A stretch of 64,000 nucleotides of DNA. Source: Klebsiella africana (GTDB lineage Bacteria > Pseudomonadota > Gammaproteobacteria > Enterobacterales > Enterobacteriaceae). Made by a program: the position numbers and the translations under genes. The stretch is from positions 3,658,001-3,722,000 of the forward strand of contig NZ_CP084874.1 of NCBI RefSeq assembly GCF_020526085.1, given 5' to 3'. This document shows, piece after piece, positions 30,208-38,079 of the stretch; the stretch's first letter is position 1; each line of letters starts with the position of its first letter. Below the pieces are notes generated by a model that searched no databases, was not told the origin of the DNA, and worked only from the letters and a program-made list of their open reading frames with translations.

Positions 30208-31119
30208 ATGCAATTACGTAAACTGGCCACGGCAATGCTGGTGATGGGGATGACCGCCGGTCTGGCACAGGCAGAAGATGCCGCCCCGGCGACTGGCCAG
30301 AGCACCCTGGATAAGATCGCCAAAAACGGGGTTATCGTTGTCGGGCATCGTGAATCTTCTGTCCCGTTCTCTTACTACGATAATCAGCAAAAGGTTGTAG
30401 GCTACTCTCAGGACTACTCCAACGCCATCGTCGATGCCATCAAGAAAAAACTGAACAAGCCCGACCTGCAGGTGAAGCTGATCCCGGTCACCTCGCAGAA
30501 CCGTATCCCGCTGCTGCAGAACGGCACTTTTGATTTCGAGTGCGGCTCAACCACCAACAACCTTGAGCGCCAGAAACAGGCGGCCTTCTCCGATACCATC
30601 TTCGTGGTCGGCACCCGTCTGCTGGTGAAGAAAGGCGGTCCGATCAAAGATTTCCCGGACCTGAAGGATAAAGCGGTGGTTGTCACCTCCGGAACCACCT
30701 CAGAGATCCTGCTGCATAAGCTGAACGATGAGAAAAAAATGAATATGCGCATTATCAGCGCTAAAGATCATGGGGACTCTTTCCGTACCTTGGAAAGCGG
30801 GCGCGCTGTGGCCTTTATGATGGATGATGCCCTGCTGGCCGGCGAACGCGCGAAGGCGAAGAAACCGGATAACTGGGAAATCGTCGGCACCGCGCAGTCG
30901 AAAGAAGCCTATGGCTGCATGTTGCGTAAAGACGATCCGTCGTTCAAAGCACTGGTTGATGAAACCGTTGCCCAGGCCCAGACCTCTGGCGAAGCGGCGA
31001 AGTGGTTTGATAAATGGTTCAAAAACCCGATTCCGCCGAAAAATCTTAACCTGAACTTCGAACTGTCGGACGATATGAAAGCGCTTTTCAAATCACCTAA
31101 TGACAAAGCACTGAACTAA
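30208..31119 (+). CDS. gltI: glutamate/aspartate periplasmic binding protein
   Basis: Substrate-binding protein of the GltIJKL importer. 303 residues. Signal peptide about 22 residues (MQLRKLATAMLVMGMTAGLA, cleavage after AQA). Mature protein is a type-3 solute-binding fold with GVIVVGHRESSVPFSYYD at the start. ATG 30208 lies nine bases after AAGGAG. The leader carries a GcvB target; the 3' end gives rise to SroC. Confidence 0.97.
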   Translation: MQLRKLATAMLVMGMTAGLAQAEDAAPATGQSTLDKIAKNGVIVVGHRESSVPFSYYDNQQKVVGYSQDYSNAIVDAIKKKLNKPDLQVKLIPVTSQNRIPLLQNGTFDFECGSTTNNLERQKQAAFSDTIFVVGTRLLVKKGGPIKDFPDLKDKAVVVTSGTTSEILLHKLNDEKKMNMRIISAKDHGDSFRTLESGRAVAFMMDDALLAGERAKAKKPDNWEIVGTAQSKEAYGCMLRKDDPSFKALVDETVAQAQTSGEAAKWFDKWFKNPIPPKNLNLNFELSDDMKALFKSPNDKALN

Positions 31120-31270
31120 TTATAACAACCAGGGGCGGGATATCCTGCCCTCCCGATGATTGTCACAGCACGGACAGACTATACGGTGGCTGGTCGTTCC
31201 CCAGCCGTCGCGAATACCGAAACAAGCTGGACAACCGTCTTCGAGGGTAGCAATAGCTACCCTTTTTTTT
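31119..31270 (+). ncRNA. sroC: SroC, 3'-UTR-derived sponge RNA
   Basis: The 164-base gltI-gltJ gap ends in an intrinsic terminator, the position of SroC in E. coli and Salmonella. There RNase E cuts SroC from the gltI mRNA and it pairs with and destabilises GcvB, the repressor of the same operon. Contains a ggggcgggata...tcctgccctcc hairpin before the terminator. The 5' end is a size-based estimate. Confidence 0.75.
31245..31270 (+). terminator. gltI/SroC terminator within the operon
   Basis: gggtagc / gctaccc stem, aata loop, eight T. Partial termination here would make gltI more abundant than gltJKL. Confidence 0.92.
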
Positions 31271-31283
31271 CCAGGAGTCATGT

Positions 31284-32024
31284 ATGTCAATAGACTGGAA
31301 CTGGGGGATATTCCTGCAACAGGCCCCCTTCGGCAATACTACCTACCTGGGCTGGCTGTGGAGCGGTTTTCAAATCACCGTCGCCCTCTCCATCTCGGCC
31401 TGGATCATCGCTTTTCTCGTCGGCTCACTGTTCGGCATTTTACGCACGGTACCCAATCGCTTTCTCTCGGGCATTGGCACCTGCTATGTCGAACTGTTTC
31501 GCAACGTGCCGCTGATCGTGCAGTTCTTTACCTGGTACCTGGTGGTGCCGGAGTTCCTGCCGGAAAATATCGGCATGTGGTTTAAATCCGAGCTCGATCC
31601 AAACATTCAGTTCTTTGTCTCATCCATGCTGTGCCTGGGGCTGTTTACCGCTGCCCGCGTCTGCGAACAGGTACGCGCCGCCATCCAGTCGCTGCCGCGC
31701 GGGCAGAAGAACGCTGGCCTGGCGATGGGTCTGACCCTGCCGCAAACCTACCGCTACGTGCTGCTGCCGAACGCCTACCGCGTTATCGTGCCGCCGATGA
31801 CTTCGGAAATGATGAACCTGGTGAAAAACTCGGCCATCGCCTCCACCATCGGTCTGGCTGATATGGCCGCGCAGGCGGGCAAGCTGCTGGACTACTCCGC
31901 TCATGCCTGGGAGTCTTTTACCGCCATCACCCTGGCCTACGTTTTCATCAACGCGGTGATTATGCTGATTATGTATGTGGTCGAGCGTAAGGTTCGCCTG
32001 CCTGGCAATATGGGAGGCAAATAA
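31284..32024 (+). CDS. gltJ: glutamate/aspartate ABC permease GltJ
   Basis: Inner-membrane permease of the His/Glu/Gln family, 246 residues, five predicted membrane segments and the EAA loop [22 protein letters not shown] 31284 (MSIDWNWG) is preferred to the out-of-frame ATG 31280; CAGGAG precedes. Stop and gltK start share a base (TAATG). Confidence 0.96.
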   Translation: MSIDWNWGIFLQQAPFGNTTYLGWLWSGFQITVALSISAWIIAFLVGSLFGILRTVPNRFLSGIGTCYVELFRNVPLIVQFFTWYLVVPEFLPENIGMWFKSELDPNIQFFVSSMLCLGLFTAARVCEQVRAAIQSLPRGQKNAGLAMGLTLPQTYRYVLLPNAYRVIVPPMTSEMMNLVKNSAIASTIGLADMAAQAGKLLDYSAHAWESFTAITLAYVFINAVIMLIMYVVERKVRLPGNMGGK

Positions 32025-32698
32025 TGTACGATTTTGACTGGAGTTCGATCGTTCCCTCCATGCCCTATCTGCTGGCAGGGCTGGTGATCACCCTGAAGAT
32101 TACGGTGATCGCCATCGTGGTCGGCATCGTCTGGGGCACCCTGCTGGCGGTTATGCGCCTGTCCAGCTTTCTGCCGCTGGCCTGGTTTGCTAAATCCTAC
32201 GTCAACGTATTCCGCTCAATCCCACTGGTGATGGTCCTGCTGTGGTTCTACCTGATTGTCCCGGGCTTCCTGCAGAACGTACTGGGACTGTCGCCGAAAA
32301 CGGATATTCGCCTGATCTCGGCGATGGTGGCGTTTTCGATGTTCGAAGCCGCCTACTATTCAGAGATTATCCGCGCCGGCATTCAGAGCATCTCCCGCGG
32401 CCAGTCCAGCGCCGCGCTGGCGTTGGGGATGACCCACTGGCAGTCAATGCGGCTGGTGATCCTGCCGCAGGCCTTCCGCGCCATGGTGCCGCTGCTGCTA
32501 ACCCAGGGGATCGTCCTGTTCCAGGATACCTCGCTGGTGTATGTATTGAGTCTCGCCGACTTCTTCCGTACCGCCTCCACTATTGGCGAGCGTGACGGAA
32601 CCCAGGTCGAAATGATCCTGTTCGCGGGCGGCGTCTATTTTGTGATTAGCCTCAGCGCCTCGCTGTTGGTCAGCTGGTTGAAGAAAAGGACTGTGTAA
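32024..32698 (+). CDS. gltK: glutamate/aspartate ABC permease GltK
   Basis: Second permease, 224 residues, with EAA loop [19 protein letters not shown]. Pairs with GltJ to form the channel. One-base overlaps with both gltJ and gltL indicate tight coupling. Confidence 0.96.
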   Translation: MYDFDWSSIVPSMPYLLAGLVITLKITVIAIVVGIVWGTLLAVMRLSSFLPLAWFAKSYVNVFRSIPLVMVLLWFYLIVPGFLQNVLGLSPKTDIRLISAMVAFSMFEAAYYSEIIRAGIQSISRGQSSAALALGMTHWQSMRLVILPQAFRAMVPLLLTQGIVLFQDTSLVYVLSLADFFRTASTIGERDGTQVEMILFAGGVYFVISLSASLLVSWLKKRTV

Positions 32699-33423
32699 TG
32701 ATTACCCTGAAAAACGTTTCAAAATGGTATGGTCACTTTCAGGTGCTGACCGATTGCTCCACGGAAGTGAAAAAAGGCGAAGTCGTGGTAGTCTGCGGGC
32801 CGTCAGGCTCCGGTAAATCCACGCTGATTAAGACCGTCAACGGACTTGAGCCGGTGCAGCAGGGGCAGATTATCGTCGATGGCACCGTGGTTAATGATAA
32901 AAAGACCAACCTGGCCAAACTGCGCTCGCACGTCGGGATGGTGTTTCAGCATTTTGAACTGTTCCCGCATCTGTCGATTATCGACAATCTGACGCTGGCG
33001 CAGGTCAAAGTGCTTAACCGCGATAAAGCATCGTCGCGCAAGAAAGGTCTCAAACTGCTGGAGCGCGTTGGCCTGGCGGCGCATGCGGAAAAATATCCAG
33101 CGCAGCTCTCCGGCGGCCAGCAGCAGCGCGTGGCCATTGCCCGTGCTCTGTGTATGGATCCGATCGCCATGCTGTTCGATGAACCTACCTCGGCGCTCGA
33201 TCCGGAAATGATTAACGAGGTGCTGGACGTCATGGTCGAGCTGGCCAACGAGGGGATGACGATGATGGTCGTCACCCATGAAATGGGCTTTGCCCGCAAG
33301 GTGGCGAACCGGGTGATCTTTATGGATGAAGGGAAGATTGTCGAAGATGCCGATAAAGAGGCCTTCTTTGCCAATCCGCAATCCGATCGCGCCAAAGATT
33401 TCCTCGCCAAAATTCTGCATTAA
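32698..33423 (+). CDS. gltL: glutamate/aspartate ABC ATPase GltL
   Basis: ATP-binding subunit, 241 residues: Walker [10 protein letters not shown] (about 37-45), signature [15 protein letters not shown], Walker [15 protein letters not shown]-loop VVTHEMGFA. Last gene of gltIJKL; hairpin follows. In E. coli K-12 rihA would be next; here an AT-rich gap and a two-partner secretion locus follow. Confidence 0.97.
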   Translation: MITLKNVSKWYGHFQVLTDCSTEVKKGEVVVVCGPSGSGKSTLIKTVNGLEPVQQGQIIVDGTVVNDKKTNLAKLRSHVGMVFQHFELFPHLSIIDNLTLAQVKVLNRDKASSRKKGLKLLERVGLAAHAEKYPAQLSGGQQQRVAIARALCMDPIAMLFDEPTSALDPEMINEVLDVMVELANEGMTMMVVTHEMGFARKVANRVIFMDEGKIVEDADKEAFFANPQSDRAKDFLAKILH

Positions 33424-33433
33424 TGGTTTTGCT

Positions 33434-33467
33434 CTGCGCATACCGCCTGGTATGCGCAGCTTATCTT
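33434..33467 (+). terminator. hairpin after gltL
   Basis: ctgcgcatacc / ggtatgcgcag, 11-bp perfect stem with a 4-base loop, followed by cttatcttt. Confidence 0.75.
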
Positions 33468-33794
33468 TCCCGCCAAGTTATTCGTTAACATTATTTATGT
33501 GGCCGATTATTGCTACTATTATTTATGTAACAAATATACCTCAGCGATAAAAGCTGAACTTATTTATTAAATCGATCAATTCATAAAGAATTCAATAATG
33601 AATTCGTGGATCTGCCTCACTACCGCCGCTAGCATATAACGCCTCGTAACAGGTTCGTCGCACGATTATTTTATTGATTAATATAATATTCTTGCCTGAC
33701 CTTGCCTGCGCAAAATAAAGGCCATCAATGTTTTCTGCCGCACGTAGAATAACGGATGCGCCACCGAACCAATGAAACAAATGGATATTGCTTC
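33468..33794. other. AT-rich intergenic region upstream of tpsB
   Basis: About 330 bases without a gene, visibly much richer in A+T than either side. Holds an 11-base direct repeat attatttatgt (33490-33500 and 33518-33528, period 28) and the palindrome gaattc-aataat-gaattc (33588-33605). Presumably contains the tpsBA promoter; AT-richness suggests H-NS binding. No promoter hexamers stand out enough to call. Confidence 0.5.
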
Positions 33795-35465
33795 ATGTTA
33801 ATTCGAACTCGCACGCTCACCGGGCTGCTATTGATGACGCTGGCGGGCACCTCAGCCGTCGGGGCCGCGCCATTGACCGCTTCAACTCACCAGACGGAGC
33901 AGGATAAAGCCCGCCAGGAGGCGCTGGCGCCGCAGCAACAGGATTTTCAGTCTTCACAACAGCGCATAGCGCCGCAGGGTATCCCTTTTCCTGAGGAAAC
34001 GCATTGCAAATGGATCAACCGGGTCGATATCGACTCCGATAACCAGCCACTCACCCGGAAATTACTGGCGAAAACCGTGCAGCAGGCCCAAGGCCGCTGT
34101 CTGGGCAGCGAAGGGATACGCTTACTGGCCTATACCTTGCAAAATGAACTGATCGCGCAAGGCTACATCACCTCCCTGATTGATATTCCCTCTCAGTCGC
34201 TGGAGCAAGGTACCCTTGTGCTCACGCTGCACTATGGAAAAGTGGGCGCTATCGACTATGCCGACGGCTCAGACACTACCCGTCTGTGGAATTCACTGCC
34301 AACTTCTTCCGGCACTATCCTGCGCTTAAGCGACCTCGAGCAGGGGATGGCTAATCTGCAGCGTCTGCCAGGCGCCACGGCGCATATGAAACTGCTGCCG
34401 GGTCAACACGAGGGGGAAAGCGATATCCAGATTGCCCGCAGGCTGGAGAAAAAATGGCAGCTTGGCGCCTGGCTCGACGACGCCGGCAGCAAAGCCAGCG
34501 GCCGCTATCAGGCCGGCGGCGCCCTCTATCTTTACGACCTGACCACTCTCAACGATATCCTGTACGTTTCCGGCGGGGGGGATATTGAATTCAACCAGCA
34601 TAACGACGGCAACCACAACGGCAGTCTGTATTACTCCATCCCCTTTGGCTACTGGACATTAAGCGCCTATGGGGCATACAGCCAGTATCGCCAGCAGTTT
34701 AACGGCAACTGGTCAACGATGGATTATAAGAGTAAGAATCGTTACTACAGCGCCACGCTGAGCCGTCTGCTCTCCCACACCCGGCAGCAAAAAACCACCG
34801 CCGACCTGCGAATTGCCAAGAGCACCTCGCATTATTACTTTGGTGGCAGTGAACTGCAGGTGATGCGCAAACAGACCCCCTCATGGGAGTTCACCCTTAA
34901 CCACCAGCACTACTTTCATAAAAAAATCGTTGATGCCAGCATCGGCATACAGCGCAGCCTGCCGTGGCTCAGCTCAACGCCAACGCCGGAGGAAAAGGCC
35001 GGGTTATACAGCCCGCTGTCGCGGATCGTGCACGGTAACCTGCAGGCGCTGATGAAATTTGATGCCACCGGTGACAAATTTACCTGGGCCCCCCGATTGA
35101 GCGCCCAGTTCAGTCCCGACAAACTCGCTTCCGATAATAAATTCAATATTGGCAGCCGCTGGAGCGTGCGTGGTTTTGACGGCGAAAACAGCCTGTCCGG
35201 CAATCAGGGATGGTACTGGCGCAACGATTTTATCTGGGATCTCCCTTCCCACGAGCGGCAATTCTATCTGGGGGCAGATATTGGCCGCCTAATCGGCGCC
35301 GACCTGTATCAAAAAGGCAAAGTTCTTTCCGGCGCCGTCAGCGGCCTGCGCGGCCTGCTATGGTCAACACAATACGATCTGTTTATTAGCACCCCGCTCA
35401 GTAAACCGGATAAGTTTCATAGCGACGCCCTGAATATGGGCTTTTCATTACAGTGGAGGTATTAA
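33795..35465 (+). CDS. TpsB-family outer-membrane transporter (ShlB/FhaC/HecB)
   Basis: Translocates its partner TpsA (next gene) across the outer membrane. 556 residues from ATG 33795, chosen because it opens a clean signal peptide (MLIRTRTLTGLLLMTLAGTS, cleaved near residue 24); ATG 33756 would precede it with a polar stretch. A Gln-rich linker or helix-1 plug (26-65) leads to POTRA1, bracketed by Cys71 and Cys102 as in the family, then POTRA2 (about 147-215) and a 16-strand barrel. The loop-6 motif VRGF is at 458-461 and the chain ends in aromatic Tyr (SLQWRY). Lower GC than neighbours. I do not recognise a named gene. Confidence 0.92.
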   Translation: MLIRTRTLTGLLLMTLAGTSAVGAAPLTASTHQTEQDKARQEALAPQQQDFQSSQQRIAPQGIPFPEETHCKWINRVDIDSDNQPLTRKLLAKTVQQAQGRCLGSEGIRLLAYTLQNELIAQGYITSLIDIPSQSLEQGTLVLTLHYGKVGAIDYADGSDTTRLWNSLPTSSGTILRLSDLEQGMANLQRLPGATAHMKLLPGQHEGESDIQIARRLEKKWQLGAWLDDAGSKASGRYQAGGALYLYDLTTLNDILYVSGGGDIEFNQHNDGNHNGSLYYSIPFGYWTLSAYGAYSQYRQQFNGNWSTMDYKSKNRYYSATLSRLLSHTRQQKTTADLRIAKSTSHYYFGGSELQVMRKQTPSWEFTLNHQHYFHKKIVDASIGIQRSLPWLSSTPTPEEKAGLYSPLSRIVHGNLQALMKFDATGDKFTWAPRLSAQFSPDKLASDNKFNIGSRWSVRGFDGENSLSGNQGWYWRNDFIWDLPSHERQFYLGADIGRLIGADLYQKGKVLSGAVSGLRGLLWSTQYDLFISTPLSKPDKFHSDALNMGFSLQWRY

Positions 35466-35529
35466 TTCAATCATTATCGACTATTTCAGTTACGTTGTTA
35501 ATTAATCTTAATTTAAAGGAATAAATAAA

Positions 35530-37323
35530 ATGTTTAAGTTTAAAGCTTCTTATGTCGCGCTGGCGGCAGTATTGACCTCGTCGGTGGTTTATGCCGACCC
35601 GACCAGCTATACGCATTCGTCTGGCGCCACGGTTATTGATATTGAAAAGCCGAATTCCGCCGGTGTCTCCCATAACATGTACCGTGACTTTAACGTTGGC
35701 ACCAATGGCACCATCCTCAATAACAGCGGCGATGATGTCAGCCACAGCACCTTTGGCAATATCGCCCGTAACAATAATCTGACCGCCGGCAGCGCCTCGG
35801 TGATTTTGAACGAGGTCACCTCCAAAAACGCCAGTAGTCTGAAAGGTTTTATCGAAGTCAACGGCCAGAAAGCGGATGTGGTGATTGCCAACCCGAACGG
35901 CATCACCTGCTCCGGCTGTAGCTTTGTTAATACTAACAAAGCCATCCTGACCACCGGTAAGGTCAATATGACCGATGAAGGCGCCATCGGCAGCTATACC
36001 GTGACAGGCGGTACCCTCACTATTGGTGAAAACGGCATGAACGCCGCCAATAGCTACGCGGTTCTCCTCGCCGACGCGATCAATATCAACGGTAAAGTAC
36101 AGGCTAGTAACGCTCTGGTCAGCGCAGGCAATTTCACCATGGATAACAGCACTGGCTCGGTGACCTCCGCCGGTAAGCAAGCCTCGCTTATTCAGATGAC
36201 GGTTAACCCACAATACAGCATCGACGTCAGCAGTCTTGGTGGGATCGAGGCCAACAGCATCAGCATGGTCGGCAATAACATCGGCTTTGGGGTACGCAAT
36301 AAAGGTTCTATTGTCGCTAACAGCACGTTACAGCTGAGCAGTAACGGTAATCTGCTAAACAAAGGAACGATAAAAAGCAATGGGTTGTTGAATAATATTT
36401 CCACCGCCACCGGCATAACGAATGAAGGCACTCTGTCCGGCGCCTATTATCTGATGCTGTCCACTCAAGGATATATCGTCAATACCGGCACCATGTCCGG
36501 CGGGCAACTTATCGCTGCCGCGAACAGTAATATCAATAACGGTGATTCAGGCACAATGAGCGGCACCAATGGTATAAGTTTGACCAGTGGTACACAAATC
36601 CGCAATGAAGCGAAAGCTTCCATGCTGTCCAATAACCTCATCTCCGCCACGGCGATGGGAGATTTTCTGAACGAAGGCAAAATCAGCGCCAAAAACACCA
36701 CTCTCAACTTTATTGGCGACAGCTTTAAAAATACCGGCAATATCGCGTCCACCAGCAATACCACCATTAAGTCGCTTAATCAGGATGGTACACTGAATGG
36801 CGGTGAAATCTATAACCTGGGCAATATCACCGGCGAAAATATTGACCTGCAAACCAGCGGTACGCTGGCGCAAAGCAGCAATGGTCGCCTGGAAGCGACT
36901 AACGCCATTACGGCACATAGCTACTGGCTTAACAATAGCGGCGTAATCAAAGCCAGTGATATCACTACCGATCATGGCGTGGCCAGTAACTATGGCAATA
37001 TCAATGCAAAGAATATTTCAATCACGACCTACTCAGACATCACTAACGAAGGGCAGATCAGCAGCACCGGCGACCTGACCTTAAATACTCAAAATAAAGG
37101 CGTGATCTACAACTATTCAACGCTCAGTGCGAGCGACAACATGACGTTAACTGCCACCAAAGTGGTCAATGGTGGAAAAAGTTGCGGCATACTTGGCCTG
37201 GCAAAATGCGGCGTCGGCACGTTAACCGCTGACAAGCTGGTGCTGAACTCATCGCAGAAATATGTTAGCGACATGGGGGGTAAACAGTATTTCAAGAGCA
37301 CCGAAGTCAACACCGTGAAATAA
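35530..37323 (+). CDS. small TpsA exoprotein with filamentous-haemagglutinin TPS domain
   Basis: Secreted partner of the preceding TpsB, 64 bases downstream. 597 residues, far shorter than typical TpsA proteins (HMW1, ShlA, FhaB and CdiA run from about 1500 to over 3000). Signal peptide of 22 residues (MFKFKASYVALAAVLTSSVV, then YA), conventional rather than extended. TPS domain about 23-250 with NPNGIT at 121-126 and CSGC at 127-130. Residues about 270-540 form a ladder of at least nine short repeats of the form N-x-G-x-[IL] (NKGTI, NEGTL, NTGTM, NEGKI, NTGNI, NLGNI, NSGVI, NYGNI, NEGQI), as in a beta-helix. Near the end lies a cysteine pair C552-C560. No toxin, pretoxin-VENN or immunity gene. 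Probably a surface adhesin. Confidence 0.9.
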   Translation: MFKFKASYVALAAVLTSSVVYADPTSYTHSSGATVIDIEKPNSAGVSHNMYRDFNVGTNGTILNNSGDDVSHSTFGNIARNNNLTAGSASVILNEVTSKNASSLKGFIEVNGQKADVVIANPNGITCSGCSFVNTNKAILTTGKVNMTDEGAIGSYTVTGGTLTIGENGMNAANSYAVLLADAININGKVQASNALVSAGNFTMDNSTGSVTSAGKQASLIQMTVNPQYSIDVSSLGGIEANSISMVGNNIGFGVRNKGSIVANSTLQLSSNGNLLNKGTIKSNGLLNNISTATGITNEGTLSGAYYLMLSTQGYIVNTGTMSGGQLIAAANSNINNGDSGTMSGTNGISLTSGTQIRNEAKASMLSNNLISATAMGDFLNEGKISAKNTTLNFIGDSFKNTGNIASTSNTTIKSLNQDGTLNGGEIYNLGNITGENIDLQTSGTLAQSSNGRLEATNAITAHSYWLNNSGVIKASDITTDHGVASNYGNINAKNISITTYSDITNEGQISSTGDLTLNTQNKGVIYNYSTLSASDNMTLTATKVVNGGKSCGILGLAKCGVGTLTADKLVLNSSQKYVSDMGGKQYFKSTEVNTVK

Positions 37324-37332
37324 CACAGACCA

Positions 37333-37363
37333 CGATGCGCGAGGCCTCGCGCATCGTTTTTTT
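37333..37363 (+). terminator. tpsA terminator
   Basis: Perfect palindrome cgatgcgcgagg / cctcgcgcatcg and seven T, ten bases after the tpsA stop. Confidence 0.92.
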
Positions 37364-37370
37364 GTAGCGC

Positions 37371-37853
37371 TTAGGGCTCGAAAGGCCGACGCTGGAACTG
37401 ATCGTGGCCACATTTTGGACAACGCGGCAGCACGTCCGGCGTGTATACCGCCAGGTGATAGTGGCACTTCTCGCAGACCAGGTTGCCCAGGCCAACCACT
37501 TCGCCGCTGTGATACACACCGTGATGATTCAGATCCTGAAAGACTTCCCGCCACTCGAGCTGGGTTTTGTCAGTGATATCAGCCAGCTCCTGCCACAAGC
37601 TCTCCTTGATCACCCGCATAAACACGCTGTCGCTCTCATCTTCATGACTCTCTTCGTAGCTGCGGGCAAACTCCTCGAGATCGCGCTTTACCGCCGCAAT
37701 CACCGACTCAATTTCGCTTTGTGTCAGATCGCCGGCGCGGACGATTTCATCGCGCGCCTGCGTCACCAGCGCGTCAATATCGCGCTCTCCATGGCGGAGC
37801 CGTTCGCTGAGCGAGGAGACCAGTTCACGGTAATATTGAGCAACCTTGTTCAT
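37371..37853 (-). CDS. ybeL: YbeL, zinc-ribbon family protein
   Basis: 160 residues, function unknown (DUF1451-type). Helical, charged N-terminal two thirds (SERLRHGERDIDALVTQARD ...), then a zinc ribbon CEKCHYH ... CPKCGHDQF near the C-terminus. Two tandem ATGs (37856, 37853); the second sits seven bases from GGAGG and matches E. coli, so I use it. Convergent with tpsA, only seven bases from that terminator; divergent from leuS. Confidence 0.92.
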   Translation of the reverse strand: MNKVAQYYRELVSSLSERLRHGERDIDALVTQARDEIVRAGDLTQSEIESVIAAVKRDLEEFARSYEESHEDESDSVFMRVIKESLWQELADITDKTQLEWREVFQDLNHHGVYHSGEVVGLGNLVCEKCHYHLAVYTPDVLPRCPKCGHDQFQRRPFEP

Positions 37854-38079
37854 CATTTCGCCTCCGGTGGGGTTAACGTCCTCTAATAATAGACCTTATT
37901 CCTCTCCCGCTGTGTCTGGCAACCCACAGAGTCGCGAAATAATCTGCGCAGCTTTTGCCGATGTTCATGTGCGAAAAGCTGTTTTGACGGGGGCGTTTGG
38001 GCTATGCTATGCCGATCTGAAATAACACATCCATTGGCTACATTTTGTAGCTGTATTGAAAACAGGACCACTGGCTGCC

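Noticed and set aside
37324..37370. CDI immunity gene after tpsA
   Set aside because: Only 47 bases separate tpsA from ybeL and they hold a terminator; no room for a gene, and TpsA has no toxin end.
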